DNA from: Agrobacterium albertimagni AOL15 | GTDB lineage: Bacteria; Pseudomonadota; Alphaproteobacteria; Rhizobiales; Rhizobiaceae | DNA length: 64,000 bases | Assembly (NCBI RefSeq): GCF_000300855.1 | Contig: NZ_ALJF01000019.1 | Coordinates: forward strand, 1-64,000 | Direction of reading: 5' to 3' | Shown here: in pieces, positions 1 to 9,551 of the stretch | How positions within the stretch are numbered: the first letter of the stretch is position 1 | How the letters are laid out: the number at the start of each line of letters is the position of its first letter | The notes under the pieces: generated by a model | What the model saw: only the letters and a program-made list of their open reading frames with translations | Database searches by the model: none | What the model was told of the DNA's origin: nothing | Program-made: the position numbers and the translations under genes

Positions 1-53
1 ACAGTGATCTCGTGCGGCCAGCCCCGGCACATTGCAGATCTCGGGGCCACACC

Positions 54-1337
54 ATGCTGAACGATCCTCGCTCCCACGGACTTTGGGAAAAGACGGCCCC
101 TGCCGCGCCCCAGACGGCGCCCCTTCACGGCGCCGCAACTGCGGATGTCGTGATCGTCGGCGGCGGCTATACCGGGCTTTCCGCAGCCCTGCACCTCGTC
201 GAAGCCGGCACCAGCGTGATCCTCCTCGAAGCAAAAGAGATCGGCTTCGGAGGCGCGGGCCGCAATGTCGGCCTCATCAACGCCGGTATGTGGGTCATGC
301 CCGACGACCTGCCGGGCGAACTCGGCCCAGTCTATGGCGAACGGCTGCTGGATCTTCTCGGCAACGGGCCACGCACCGTGATGGAACTGATCGATCGCCA
401 CGGGATCGAATGTGAGTTGGAGCGCTCGGGCACACTGCACTGCGCCGTGGGCAGCGCCGGCCAGAAGGAAATCGAGGCACGCGCCGAGCAATGGCAACGC
501 CGCGGCGCGCCCGTCGACTTGCTGGACAAGGCCGAAACGGAATCCAAGATCAGCACCCGAGCCTACCGGGGGTCGCTGCTCGATCGCCGGGCCGGCACCT
601 TGCAACCGCTTGCTTACGCCCGGGGCCTCGCCCATGCGGCGATGAAAGCTGGAGCCATCCTGCATACCGCAAGCCCCGTGACATCCTATGAGAAGGCCTC
701 ATCGGGATGGCGCGTCTCGACGCCGGAAGGCACAGTCGATGCCCAATGGATCGTCGTCGCAACCGATGCGTATAGCCACGGCCCCTTCGCCGCCGTCCGC
801 GAGGAGCAGGTGCATCTGCCCTATTTCAACTTTGCTACCGTTCCGCTTAGCGACAACTTGCGTAAGTCGATACTGACGGAGCGTCAGGGCTGCTGGGACA
901 CCAAGGAAGTGCTCTCGTCCTTCCGCATGGACAAGGCGGGCCGCATGGTCTTCGGCAGCGTTGGCGCCCTGCGCGGCACGGGCCTTTCGATCCATCGCGC
1001 CTGGGCACGCCGCGCGCTGAAGGCCATCTTCCCCCAGATCGGCGACGTGGACTTCGAGAGCGAATGGTATGGCCAGATCGGCATGACCACGAACGCCCTG
1101 CCTCGCTTCCACAAGTTTGCGCCCGGCGTCATCGGCTTCTCCGGCTACAATGGCCGAGGCATCTCACCCGGCACCGTCTTCGGCAAGACCATTGCAAGTC
1201 GCATCCTCGGCCAGATCACCGAGGAAGAATTGCCCTTGCCGCTGACTGATCCACAAGCACCAGCCTTCCGCACACTTAAGGAAGCATGGTACGAGGCCGG
1301 CGCCCAGGTGGCGCATCTGGCCGGCGCACGATTTTGA
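54..1337 (+). CDS. amaA: FAD-dependent oxidoreductase, probable L-pipecolate oxidase
   Basis: A DAO-family flavoprotein of 427 residues. The dinucleotide-binding motif GGGYTG lies at residues 36-41, followed by an acidic strand end (LLEA), and the C-terminus has the family's GFSGYNGRGISPG stretch that closes the FAD site. An in-frame GTG at 12 would add 14 residues; the ATG at 54 gives a normal family N-terminus. The gene directly downstream encodes an ALDH7-type dehydrogenase. In Pseudomonas putida the same pair (AmaA, AmaB) oxidises L-pipecolate to piperideine-6-carboxylate and then to 2-aminoadipate in lysine catabolism. The substrate is inferred from that pairing; other amine or amino-acid substrates are possible because DAO-family sequences do not define the substrate. 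Confidence 0.72.
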   Translation: MLNDPRSHGLWEKTAPAAPQTAPLHGAATADVVIVGGGYTGLSAALHLVEAGTSVILLEAKEIGFGGAGRNVGLINAGMWVMPDDLPGELGPVYGERLLDLLGNGPRTVMELIDRHGIECELERSGTLHCAVGSAGQKEIEARAEQWQRRGAPVDLLDKAETESKISTRAYRGSLLDRRAGTLQPLAYARGLAHAAMKAGAILHTASPVTSYEKASSGWRVSTPEGTVDAQWIVVATDAYSHGPFAAVREEQVHLPYFNFATVPLSDNLRKSILTERQGCWDTKEVLSSFRMDKAGRMVFGSVGALRGTGLSIHRAWARRALKAIFPQIGDVDFESEWYGQIGMTTNALPRFHKFAPGVIGFSGYNGRGISPGTVFGKTIASRILGQITEEELPLPLTDPQAPAFRTLKEAWYEAGAQVAHLAGARF

Positions 1338-1375
1338 ACGAACAAGAACCAGGTAGACCTGACGGAAGGACCATC

Positions 1376-2917
1376 ATGACCCTCGCCACTCTCAAGTTTT
1401 CCGCCGAAACGGCATCGCTGATGGCAAGCTTCGGCGTCGACGCCAAGGCCCTGACCGGCGGCACGCTTTCGGTTCGCTCGCCGATCAACGGCGAGGCCAT
1501 CGCAGCCGTCGCCGAGATCTCTGCCGACGACACCCGCAAGGCGATCGACGCTGCCCACAAGGCCTTCCTCGAATGGCGCCTCGTGCCCGCACCGCAGCGC
1601 GGCGAACTGATCCGCCTGCTCGGCGAAGAGCTGCGCGCCGCCAAGACCGAACTCGGCCGCCTGGTCTCCATCGAAGTCGGCAAGATCACCTCCGAAGGCC
1701 TCGGCGAAGTCCAGGAAATGATCGACATCTGCGATTTCGCCGTCGGCCTGTCTCGCCAGCTCTACGGCCTGACGATCGCGACGGAACGCGCCGAACACCG
1801 CATGATGGAAACCTGGCACCCGCTCGGCGTCACCGGCATCATCTCGGCCTTCAACTTCCCCGTCGCCGTCTGGTCGTGGAATGCGGCACTTGCACTCGTC
1901 TGCGGCAACTCCACGATCTGGAAGCCGTCGGAAAAGACCCCGCTCACCGCCATCGCCACCCAGGCGATCTTCGAGAAGGCCGTGAAGCGTTACAACGCGC
2001 AAGGCGGCAAGGCCCCGGCCAATCTCTCAACACTGCTGATCGGTGGCCGTGACATCGGCGAGATACTGGTCGACCACCCGAAGGTCCCGCTGATCTCGGC
2101 GACCGGCTCCACCGCCATGGGCCGCGCAGTTGGCCCGCGTGTCGCCGCCCGCTTCGGCCGCTCGATCCTCGAACTCGGCGGCAACAACGCCGCCATCGTC
2201 GGACTGACTGCTGATCTCGATCTGACGCTCCGCGGCGTTGCCTTCTCGGCCATGGGCACCGCCGGCCAGCGCTGCACCACGCTGCGCCGCCTCTTCGTGC
2301 ATGAAAGCGTCTACGACACGCTCGTGCCGCGCCTGATCAAGGCCTATGGCTCCGTCACCATCGGCAACCCGCTGGAAGCCGGCAATCTGATCGGACCGCT
2401 GATCGACAAGGGCTCCTATGAGCGCATGCAGCACGCGCTCGAAGCGGCGAAGGCGAATGGCGGCAAGGTGCATGGCGGTGACCGCGTGCGCTCTGACGAA
2501 GCAGCTGAGGCCTTTTACGTGCGCCCGGCCCTCGTCGAGATGCCGGAGCAGTGCGGCCCGGTCGTCGAGGAAACCTTCGCGCCGATCCTCTATGTCATCA
2601 AGTATGCGAACTTCGACGACGCCCTCGCCCTCAACAACGATGTGCCGCAGGGCCTCTCCTCGTCGATCTTCACCAACGACATCCGCGAAGCCGAAGCCTT
2701 CGTCTCCGACCGTGGTTCGGACTGCGGCATCGCCAACGTCAACATCGGCCCCTCGGGCGCCGAAATCGGTGGCGCCTTCGGTGGTGAAAAGGAAACCGGC
2801 GGCGGACGCGAATCCGGCTCTGACAGCTGGAAGGCCTATATGCGCCGCCAGACCAACACGGTGAACTACGGCCGCACTCTGCCGCTCGCCCAGGGCGTCA
2901 AGTTCGACATCGAGTAA
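1376..2917 (+). CDS. amaB: Aldehyde dehydrogenase, probable L-piperidine-6-carboxylate (aminoadipate semialdehyde) dehydrogenase
   Basis: An ALDH7-like enzyme of 513 residues that would oxidise 2-aminoadipate 6-semialdehyde (in equilibrium with piperideine-6-carboxylate) with NAD(P)+. The catalytic cysteine is C300 in GQRCTTLRR and the general base is E266 in LELGGNN; the cofactor loop is seen as TGSTAMGR. The reading frame is open upstream to 1286, but that stretch overlaps the end of amaA; the ATG at 1376 lies 36 bases after the amaA stop and starts a protein of family length. The tight spacing suggests one operon with amaA. The lysine-pathway assignment rests on family resemblance plus that neighbour, so the aldehyde substrate is an inference. 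Confidence 0.78.
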   Translation: MTLATLKFSAETASLMASFGVDAKALTGGTLSVRSPINGEAIAAVAEISADDTRKAIDAAHKAFLEWRLVPAPQRGELIRLLGEELRAAKTELGRLVSIEVGKITSEGLGEVQEMIDICDFAVGLSRQLYGLTIATERAEHRMMETWHPLGVTGIISAFNFPVAVWSWNAALALVCGNSTIWKPSEKTPLTAIATQAIFEKAVKRYNAQGGKAPANLSTLLIGGRDIGEILVDHPKVPLISATGSTAMGRAVGPRVAARFGRSILELGGNNAAIVGLTADLDLTLRGVAFSAMGTAGQRCTTLRRLFVHESVYDTLVPRLIKAYGSVTIGNPLEAGNLIGPLIDKGSYERMQHALEAAKANGGKVHGGDRVRSDEAAEAFYVRPALVEMPEQCGPVVEETFAPILYVIKYANFDDALALNNDVPQGLSSSIFTNDIREAEAFVSDRGSDCGIANVNIGPSGAEIGGAFGGEKETGGGRESGSDSWKAYMRRQTNTVNYGRTLPLAQGVKFDIE

Positions 2918-3042
2918 AGCTATGAAAGGGTCGGCGGCCAACCGCCGGCTCTTCTTTCCTGCGACAAAGGTCCATGCGCCAGGCGCTGGCCTTTGACCAT
3001 CGGATGAGTGAGACTGAAGCAGCCGTCATATGTGAGGGATGC

Positions 3043-4584
3043 ATGCCAGTCGAGGACCAGTCCGCCGCCATCGCCTTTCTCCGCGATCCCTTGAGCCATG
3101 GCATCACCTCGCCTGTCGAGGTGATCGAAACCCACATCTCCCTGATCTTTCTGGCCGGCGACAAGGCCTACAAGCTGAAGCGCGCGGTGAAGCTGCCCTA
3201 TGCGGACTTCTCGACGCTCGATCTTCGAAAACACTATTGCCATGCAGAGGTGGATCTGAACTCGCGGACCGCGCCGGAAATCTATTCCGGCGTCAGGGCG
3301 ATCGGCCGGGACACGTCCGGCAAACTCGCATTCGACGCCGAAGCGTCACCCATTGACTACGTGGTCGAAATGCACCGCTTCTCCCAAGACAAGCTTTTCG
3401 ACAGGATGGCCGAAGCCGGCAGTCTGCCGAAGACCTTGATGGAAGAAACGGCCGAACGCATCGCGGACTTCCACAGCATAGCGGAGGTGCTGCACACCGG
3501 CAGCGGCCAGGCCAACCTCGCCGCCGTTCTCGATATCAACCATGCCGCTTTTTCCGCGGTGTCTCTGTTTTCGGCCGACGAGACAAATCTGGTGAACAGC
3601 CTCTTCCGTGAGGCCCTCGACCGCCACGCGAGCTTGCTCGACGAACGCGAACGCCAAGGCATGATCCGCCATTGCCACGGCGACCTTCATCTGCACAACA
3701 TCTTCCTCGGGCCCGAAGGTCCGCGCATGTTCGACTGCATCGACTTCAACGAAAGCCTTGCGACGACCGACATCCTGTATGACCTGGCTTTCCTGTTGAT
3801 GGACCTCTGGCATCGAAACCTGCCGGATTACGCCAGTGCCGTGGTCAATCGCTACCTCGACCGAACTGGCGACGACACCGGCTACGGGCTCATGCCTTTT
3901 CTCCTGGCGCTGAGGGCCGCGATCCGCGCTCATGTCGGCGCGACACTAGTCCGCGATCTCGGAGACCGCTCTGGCCACAACGCAGAGGAAGCGATTGCCT
4001 ATCGCAATCTGGCGCTCAAGCTGCTGCAGCGAAAGGAGCCGGTACTGGTCGCGATCGGGGGACTGAGCGGCTCGGGCAAATCCACCCTCGCCGAAGCGAT
4101 AGCACCTCGCCTGGGGCTTGCTCCGGGAGCACGCCTGCTCGAGAGCGACCGCCTGCGCCGCGCAATGCTCGGCCATCCTCGGGGACATCCCATGCCGCAG
4201 GAAGCCTACAAGCCGGAGATGTCAGCACGCGTCTATGCGACCCTCGCCGAAAAGGCGGACTTGGTTCTGAGATCGGGTGGCTGCGTTGTCGCCAATGCCG
4301 TCTTCGCCCATGCTGATGAAAGAACGGCGATCGAGGAAGTCGCGCGGGCAAAACGCGTGCCTTTCCTCGGACTGTGGCTGGAGGCGGACCCGGCTGTTCT
4401 CAGAGCTCGCGTCGAGGCCCGACCGGTTGCCGACTCGGACGCCACGGTGAGCGTGCTCGACAAACAGTTGCAGAGCGGAACCGGTCCGATAGGCTGGCAT
4501 CGCATCAATGCGGCAAGACCCCCGGCATCCGTTGCGCAGGAGGCGCTGGATCTGGTGGCTGCACGGAAGCTCAGCGAAGGTTGA
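3043..4584 (+). CDS. Fused aminoglycoside-phosphotransferase-like / P-loop kinase-like protein
   Basis: A two-domain protein of 513 residues. The N-terminal half resembles aminoglycoside/choline kinases: HGDLHLHN at residues 212-219 holds the catalytic Asp, and a following DCIDF supplies a likely metal ligand. The C-terminal part begins with a P-loop, GGLSGSGKST, near residue 339 and looks like a small nucleotide-dependent kinase (zeta-toxin/gluconokinase-like fold). This architecture is a recurring uncharacterised family (COG2187 plus COG0645). Upstream in-frame ATGs occur at 2974 and 3004, but 3043 has GAGGG five bases before it and gives the usual family start. The 3' end overlaps the convergent tonB stop by 14 bases. 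The substrate is unknown; real antibiotic resistance is unlikely from the sequence alone. Confidence 0.7.
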   Translation: MPVEDQSAAIAFLRDPLSHGITSPVEVIETHISLIFLAGDKAYKLKRAVKLPYADFSTLDLRKHYCHAEVDLNSRTAPEIYSGVRAIGRDTSGKLAFDAEASPIDYVVEMHRFSQDKLFDRMAEAGSLPKTLMEETAERIADFHSIAEVLHTGSGQANLAAVLDINHAAFSAVSLFSADETNLVNSLFREALDRHASLLDERERQGMIRHCHGDLHLHNIFLGPEGPRMFDCIDFNESLATTDILYDLAFLLMDLWHRNLPDYASAVVNRYLDRTGDDTGYGLMPFLLALRAAIRAHVGATLVRDLGDRSGHNAEEAIAYRNLALKLLQRKEPVLVAIGGLSGSGKSTLAEAIAPRLGLAPGARLLESDRLRRAMLGHPRGHPMPQEAYKPEMSARVYATLAEKADLVLRSGGCVVANAVFAHADERTAIEEVARAKRVPFLGLWLEADPAVLRARVEARPVADSDATVSVLDKQLQSGTGPIGWHRINAARPPASVAQEALDLVAARKLSEG

Positions 4585-5406
4585 AGCGGACGGGCGCCGT
4601 GATCGTCTTGTTGACCCCGACAGGGGGTGCTGGCACCGGCGACGCAGCCCGCACCATGTCGAGAACCGCGTTGTCGAGCGTCGGAAAGCCTGACGAGCGA
4701 GACAGCGACACGGACAGCACATTGCCGGAATCATCGATCCGGAACCGGACATAGACGGTGCCTTCTTCCCGGTTGCTGCGGGCAGCACTGGGGTAACGCT
4801 TTCGGCGCTCGAGATGCGACATCAGCCGCGACTGCCATCTCGCCGGCGAAACACCGGGACCGGCACCGCTGGCTGTGGCAGCGGCCGCATTGCGGGTCGA
4901 TTGGGCGACCTCCGCCTTGGCCGTGCGAGCCGCCTGCGAGGCGGGAGGCGTGGCCTGCTTCTTGACCACTTTTTTCGGCGCCGGTTCCTTCTTCTTCTCG
5001 ATCTCCGGCAGAGGTTCCGGTAGCGGCTCGGGCTCGATCAGCGGCGGGACTTCGGGTTGAAGCTCTGCGAACTCAGGCTCCGGTTCTGGCTCCGGAGGCG
5101 GCGGCTCAGGGAGGGGCTGCTCCACACGCTCCGGAATGGGTTCCGGCAGCGGCTCGCTGGTTGCGGTCTTTACCTCTTCCGCATCGACCTGTTCGGTCGA
5201 GATCTCGGTCTCGTCGGTGATGACAGCCTCGGGTTCCGGCGCAAGTTCGATCATGATCGCTGGCGGCGGTCCGCTATCGGCCATCACCATGTCCGGTTCG
5301 CGCAATAGGACAGCCACCGCACCCGCATGGGCCGTGGCGATCAGCACACCGGCCGTTGTCCACAACAGCCCTTCACCAAGGATCCGTTTCGTGGAGCGAG
5401 GCTCGA

Positions 5407-5410
<4 letters not shown>
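4571..5410 (-). CDS. tonB: TonB energy-transducing protein
   Basis: A 279-residue TonB-family protein. A single N-terminal membrane anchor lies at about residues 13-36, then an acidic, Pro/Glu-rich spacer (about 60-150) that would span the periplasm, and a C-terminal TonB domain containing the YP and GTVYVRFRID motifs. It would transmit proton-motive energy from ExbB-ExbD to outer-membrane receptors for iron chelates or other ligands. The start codon overlaps the exbD stop by four bases (ATGA), so translation is probably coupled, and exbB-exbD-tonB form one minus-strand operon. No TonB-dependent receptor or haem gene is beside it, so the ligand system it serves cannot be read from this window. 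Confidence 0.88.
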
Positions 5411-5889
<479 letters not shown>

Positions 5890-5893
5890 CGGT

Positions 5894-7021
5894 TTACTCC
5901 GCCGCCATCGCCATGGCCTTAGTCGCCTGGGCGATGCGGGCACTCTTGCGGAAGTCGAGATCACGGCTGACCAGCCGCTCGATGCCGGCACCGGCATCGG
6001 CGAGAAGCTGGCGATAGCCCGTCACGGATCGCGCAAAGACGTTGTAGATGATGACGGCCGGAATTGCCGCGACGAGACCAATGGCCGTGGCCAGCAGTGC
6101 CTCGGCGATACCCGGCGCGACGACGGCGAGATTGGTAGTCTGCGTCTCGGCAATGCCGATGAACGAATTCATGATACCCCAGACTGTACCGAAGAGACCG
6201 ACAAAGGGTGCAGTCGAGCCGATGCTGGCGAGAACGCCCGTGCCCTTCGACATGCGGCGTCCCGCACCGGCTTCGATCCGCGCCAGCGCCGAGCCAACGC
6301 GCTCCTTGACGCCTTCGCCACCAACCTGATCGATTGCCGCATCTGAAAGGCTGACCTCATGCTGGGCAGCGCGAACCATGGTCGCCACCACACCACCGCG
6401 ATTTTCAAGTACCTGAAGAGCGTCACGCAATTGGCGGGCATTCGCGACGGCCTTGAGGCCGCGCTTGGCGCGTGCCCGCGCACCGAAAAGCTGCAAAGAT
6501 TTCGCAAGCCACACCGTCCAGGTCAGAACCGAAGCCACGGCCAGCGAAATCATCACCGATTTCACGACCCAGTCTGCTGCCATGAACATGCCTTCCGGCG
6601 AGAGATCATGCGGCATGGCCTTCATCGGCGGCACATCCGTGCCCGTGTCGGCGGGGACAGCACCGACCTCGGAGGGAAGAGCATCCGTCGTAGATTGCGC
6701 GGCTTCGACGCCGGCGGCATCGGCCGGCTGCGCGTCAGACTGGGAATTGGCAGGATCGGACGCCGGGGCCTGCGCGACCGGAGCAGGTGCGCCCTGGGCA
6801 GCCGGGTGCGTGGAAGCGTCGGGCTGCGTCACGACGCGAGGCGAGGTTGCTGACCCTTCATTCACGGTCGGCGCAGTTGTCGCGCCAGTCTGAGGCGAGA
6901 CGACAGGTGTTTCCGTGGCCGCCGGAGCCGACTGCTGCGCCTGCACCAACGATGCAGAGAGAAGAAAAGCAAGAAGAAAGCCAAATCGCTTCAGCGAAGG
7001 TCCCGAATGGTTGAGCGGCAT
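5894..7021 (-). CDS. exbB: ExbB (MotA/TolQ/ExbB family proton channel), long N-terminal form
   Basis: A 375-residue ExbB. Residues 1-28 are a signal peptide (leader ending in AQA-like residues), followed by a low-complexity Thr/Pro/Ala-rich stretch up to about residue 130 that enteric ExbB lacks. The remaining part is the classic three-helix MotA/ExbB domain, including the [18 protein letters not shown] stretch and the C-terminal [13 protein letters not shown] helix. The extended periplasmic N-terminus is a known feature of rhizobial ExbB proteins. It is the first gene of the exbB-exbD-tonB operon, so any iron or nutrient control should act on the region just upstream. Confidence 0.88.
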   Translation of the reverse strand: MPLNHSGPSLKRFGFLLAFLLSASLVQAQQSAPAATETPVVSPQTGATTAPTVNEGSATSPRVVTQPDASTHPAAQGAPAPVAQAPASDPANSQSDAQPADAAGVEAAQSTTDALPSEVGAVPADTGTDVPPMKAMPHDLSPEGMFMAADWVVKSVMISLAVASVLTWTVWLAKSLQLFGARARAKRGLKAVANARQLRDALQVLENRGGVVATMVRAAQHEVSLSDAAIDQVGGEGVKERVGSALARIEAGAGRRMSKGTGVLASIGSTAPFVGLFGTVWGIMNSFIGIAETQTTNLAVVAPGIAEALLATAIGLVAAIPAVIIYNVFARSVTGYRQLLADAGAGIERLVSRDLDFRKSARIAQATKAMAMAAE

Positions 7022-7096
7022 TGGGAGCTCCTTATGAACTTGTGATAAAAATCAGGCGCTCATCGCCGCGCCGTCACGCTGCCTTCCCCATATAAA

Positions 7097-7117
7097 ACTT
7101 GATAATCGGTGACAAGT
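7097..7117. promoter_or_regulatory. Imperfect dyad upstream of exbB
   Basis: ACTTG (7097-7101) and CAAGT (7113-7117) form an inverted repeat with 11 bases between, about 75 bases before the exbB start in an AT-rich stretch. I could not match it to the RirA operator (TGA-N9-TCA) or the Irr ICE motif, so its role as an operator is a guess. Confidence 0.25.
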
Positions 7118-7169
7118 AATAAAACAACCAAAGCGCGGTTTTCCCGCCGTCGCAATCGCTCGGTGGCGA

Positions 7170-8102
7170 TCAGCTGCCTTTTTGCCGCTCGCGCTCGTAG
7201 AGATCGACGACATCCGTCTGGCGGCAGAGCTCTGTGCCCGGCGTCATGACCGCCGCAGCACCGGCCGCCTGGCCGAAACGGAAGGCGTCGCCGATGGCAT
7301 TGCCCTTGGCAAGTGACCACACCATGCCCGCGACGAAGCTATCGCCCGCCCCGGTCGCAGAATTGACCGGCACATTGATTGCCGGCAGGCGAATGATCTC
7401 ATCGGCAGAGGCAAGGATCGCACCGTCGCCCCCCAGGGTGACGGCAATATGTTCGGCAGCGCCCGTGCGAACATGCGCTTGTGCTGCAGGTCCCACCTCG
7501 TCATGCGCCAGCTTACGCCCCAGGAAGGCTTCGAACTCACCGAGGCTCGGCTTCACCAGGAACATGCGCGACCGCGACAACGCCTGCGAAAGCGGAGCCC
7601 CGGACGTATCGAGGACGAACCTGCCACCCCGCGCAGCGACAAGATCCGCAAGACGCACATAGGTGTCATCAGGCACGCCCCTCGGCAGGCTGCCACTTGC
7701 GACGACATAATCCGCATCGCTGGCGGCGACCGCATCGAATACAGGCTCGAGCTCTGCCTCGGTTACCAGCGGGCCTTCCGGCACGAAACGATATTCCAGA
7801 TTGGTCGAGGTCTCGTGCACGGCAAAAGCCACCCGAACGGGATCGTGAATGCGAAACGTCTGCTCCATGATCGGCAAAGGCTTCAACATCGCCTCGAGCA
7901 GTTCGCCGGTGGCGCCACCCGACAGGAACATCAATTCGCACGTCCCGCCAAGGGTGACGATGACCCGGGCGACATTGATCCCGCCGCCACCTGGAAACTG
8001 CTGCTGATTGTAGGTTCGGGTCTTGTGAGTATGACGCACCACCTCCGCTTCGCTGGAAATGTCGATCGCAGGATTGAGCGCGAGGCAAAGGATTTTGGTC
8101 AT
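7170..8102 (-). CDS. pfkB: PfkB-family hexose kinase (phosphofructokinase type)
   Basis: A ribokinase/PfkB-family sugar kinase of 310 residues. FPGGGGINVARVIVTLGG near residue 35 is the first PfkB signature, and GAGDSFVAGM near residue 250 is the second, with the catalytic Asp. The best fit is 1-phosphofructokinase / 6-phosphofructokinase 2 rather than ribokinase because of the N-terminal ILCLALNPAID. The ORF could start at 8117, but the ATG at 8102 begins with the family's typical MTKILCLALN. A possible stress-sigma promoter (GGAAC at 8235-8231, AGTT at 8214-8211 on the minus strand) lies upstream, with a poor -10. Alternative: tagatose-6-phosphate kinase. Confidence 0.75.
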   Translation of the reverse strand: MTKILCLALNPAIDISSEAEVVRHTHKTRTYNQQQFPGGGGINVARVIVTLGGTCELMFLSGGATGELLEAMLKPLPIMEQTFRIHDPVRVAFAVHETSTNLEYRFVPEGPLVTEAELEPVFDAVAASDADYVVASGSLPRGVPDDTYVRLADLVAARGGRFVLDTSGAPLSQALSRSRMFLVKPSLGEFEAFLGRKLAHDEVGPAAQAHVRTGAAEHIAVTLGGDGAILASADEIIRLPAINVPVNSATGAGDSFVAGMVWSLAKGNAIGDAFRFGQAAGAAAVMTPGTELCRQTDVVDLYERERQKGS

Positions 8103-8332
8103 CGAATGGGCCACCATGGAAAAGTCGGAGTGCCAGACTGCAACAAAGCTACGACAGATCTAGGACAGCCAGGGACCTGTCCGCAACCCGGTCGAAAGCC
8201 GCAGGTGCTCAACTGATGGGAGATCACCCCGTTCCCGATTGCCCAGATGGTGAACACTGAGGTATTGCCGCGGGGCATTGTCTTTGGCGCCTGAGACATT
8301 ACCTTTTCAACGCATTTACCGAGGAAAGCAGC

Positions 8333-8953
8333 ATGTATACCGGCATCGTCCAGACAGTCGCCCCGATCAAGTCCGTCATCCCACATGACGGCTACACGAC
8401 GTTTTACGTACAATTCCCAGAGCGGCTGATGGTGGATCTGCAACTGGGTGCTAGCGTCTCGGTCGAAGGCGTATGTCTCTCCGTAACCTCGATGGAGGGC
8501 ACTGTCGTCACTTTCGACGCCATGGACGCAACGCTCGAGCGCACCAATCTGCGCACGCTTAAAGCCGGGGACCGCGTCAACATCGAACGCTCTGCCAAGC
8601 CGACCGATGAAAATGGTGGTCACAACATTGCCGGACACATCGCGACAACCGCCGAACTCGTAGCGGCGAAGATGGAAATGCCCGGCGCTTTCATCCGTTT
8701 TCGCGTGCCCGAAGAGTGGGCGAAATACGTCTTCAAGCGGGGCTATCTTGCCGTGAACGGCGCAAGCCTGACGGTTGCGGAGGCCGAAGACGACACGTTC
8801 ACGATCAACCTGATCCCGGAAACGCTCCGCCAAACGACGTTTCCACGCTACAAGCCTGGTGATGCGTTGAACATTGAGGTCGATCACCAGACCATGGTGA
8901 TGGTCGATGTGGTGGAACGCACGCTTGAACGTCTGATGTCCAAGCGTGCATGA
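8333..8953 (+). CDS. ribE: Riboflavin synthase, alpha-subunit type (orphan copy)
   Basis: A 206-residue protein with the two tandem lumazine-binding barrels of riboflavin synthase: MYTGIV at the N-terminus, SVSVEGVCLSVT and GGHNIAGHI in the first barrel, and YLAVNGASLTV plus LIPETL in the second. It would dismutate two 6,7-dimethyl-8-ribityllumazine molecules to riboflavin. The catalytic-site Cys and His are present, but position 2 is Tyr where most family members have Phe. No other riboflavin gene adjoins it and I could find no FMN riboswitch in the 230 bases upstream. It may therefore be a second copy, as main rhizobial ribE genes normally sit with ribD. A lumazine-binding protein role cannot be excluded. 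Confidence 0.82.
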   Translation: MYTGIVQTVAPIKSVIPHDGYTTFYVQFPERLMVDLQLGASVSVEGVCLSVTSMEGTVVTFDAMDATLERTNLRTLKAGDRVNIERSAKPTDENGGHNIAGHIATTAELVAAKMEMPGAFIRFRVPEEWAKYVFKRGYLAVNGASLTVAEAEDDTFTINLIPETLRQTTFPRYKPGDALNIEVDHQTMVMVDVVERTLERLMSKRA

Positions 8954-8960
8954 ACTGAAC

Positions 8961-9353
8961 TCAGTGCTGACCGCCTGGAGGCGGTGCGTTGACGTCATTC
9001 ATGATGGAAACGAGCACCTTCCTGTAGTCGGCGGGCTTCGGTGCGCAAAGCTCCGGCGGTATGCCGTTCTCCTCAATCTCCCGGATGGCTGATCCCGAGA
9101 CGATGCGGAAGGGTATACCGCTGCGGCGCAGCCGCTGAACGATCGGCGTCACGGCGCCGTCGCGAACCTTGAAATCAAGGATCGCCCCTGACACATGCTC
9201 GCTTTCGAGGATTTCGAGCGCATCTCGGACCGTCTCGGTCGTGATGACGTTGACGCCGGCGCGCGCCACCGCATCGGCGGCATCCATGGAAATGAAGACA
9301 TCGTCTTCGACAATGAGGATCGTATCGATGGCAAGGGGCTGTCCTGGTCTCAT
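8961..9353 (-). CDS. Single-domain response regulator
   Basis: A 130-residue receiver domain with no output domain. The acidic pocket is VEDD near residues 15-18, the phospho-acceptor is D60 in AILDF, and the conserved lysine is K106 in CAPKP. Without an output domain it would act by phosphotransfer or protein contact. It is convergent with ribE (7 bases apart) and no kinase adjoins it. The CheY-type 'KP' pair is intact; the alpha4-beta5 region is short. Its partner kinase is unknown. Confidence 0.8.
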   Translation of the reverse strand: MRPGQPLAIDTILIVEDDVFISMDAADAVARAGVNVITTETVRDALEILESEHVSGAILDFKVRDGAVTPIVQRLRRSGIPFRIVSGSAIREIEENGIPPELCAPKPADYRKVLVSIMNDVNAPPPGGQH

Positions 9354-9495
9354 CTTAGTTCTCCTTTTGCCACCACAACGCCCACAACCCCTGTTTGTTC
9401 AGATTTTCATAAATTGCCAAACGATATGGTAAACATAGACTTAACAGCCCAAGCAAAGCATATGTTACTCGCATAAATGGAACCTGCGGCCCGAT

Positions 9496-9521
9496 GGAAC
9501 ATCCCTGCGAAGCCACGCGTT
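9496..9521 (+). promoter_or_regulatory. EcfG-type general stress promoter candidate
   Basis: GGAAC at 9496-9500 and CGTT at 9518-9521, 17 bases apart, match the alphaproteobacterial EcfG/RpoE2 consensus. The -10 element ends 30 bases before the start of the small gene at 9552. Confidence 0.6.
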
Positions 9522-9551
9522 TCCCATCCCGGAAACCACGGGAGATCATCC

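Noticed and set aside
1145-2941. Long antisense frames across amaA-amaB
   Set aside because: They overlap two convincing genes and have no recognisable domains.
3043-4584. Aminoglycoside resistance gene
   Set aside because: The kinase-like domain is fused to a P-loop domain of an uncharacterised family and sits in a housekeeping context; nothing supports resistance.
8118-8332. FMN riboswitch before the riboflavin synthase
   Set aside because: The conserved RFN sequence blocks were not found in the 230 bases before the gene.
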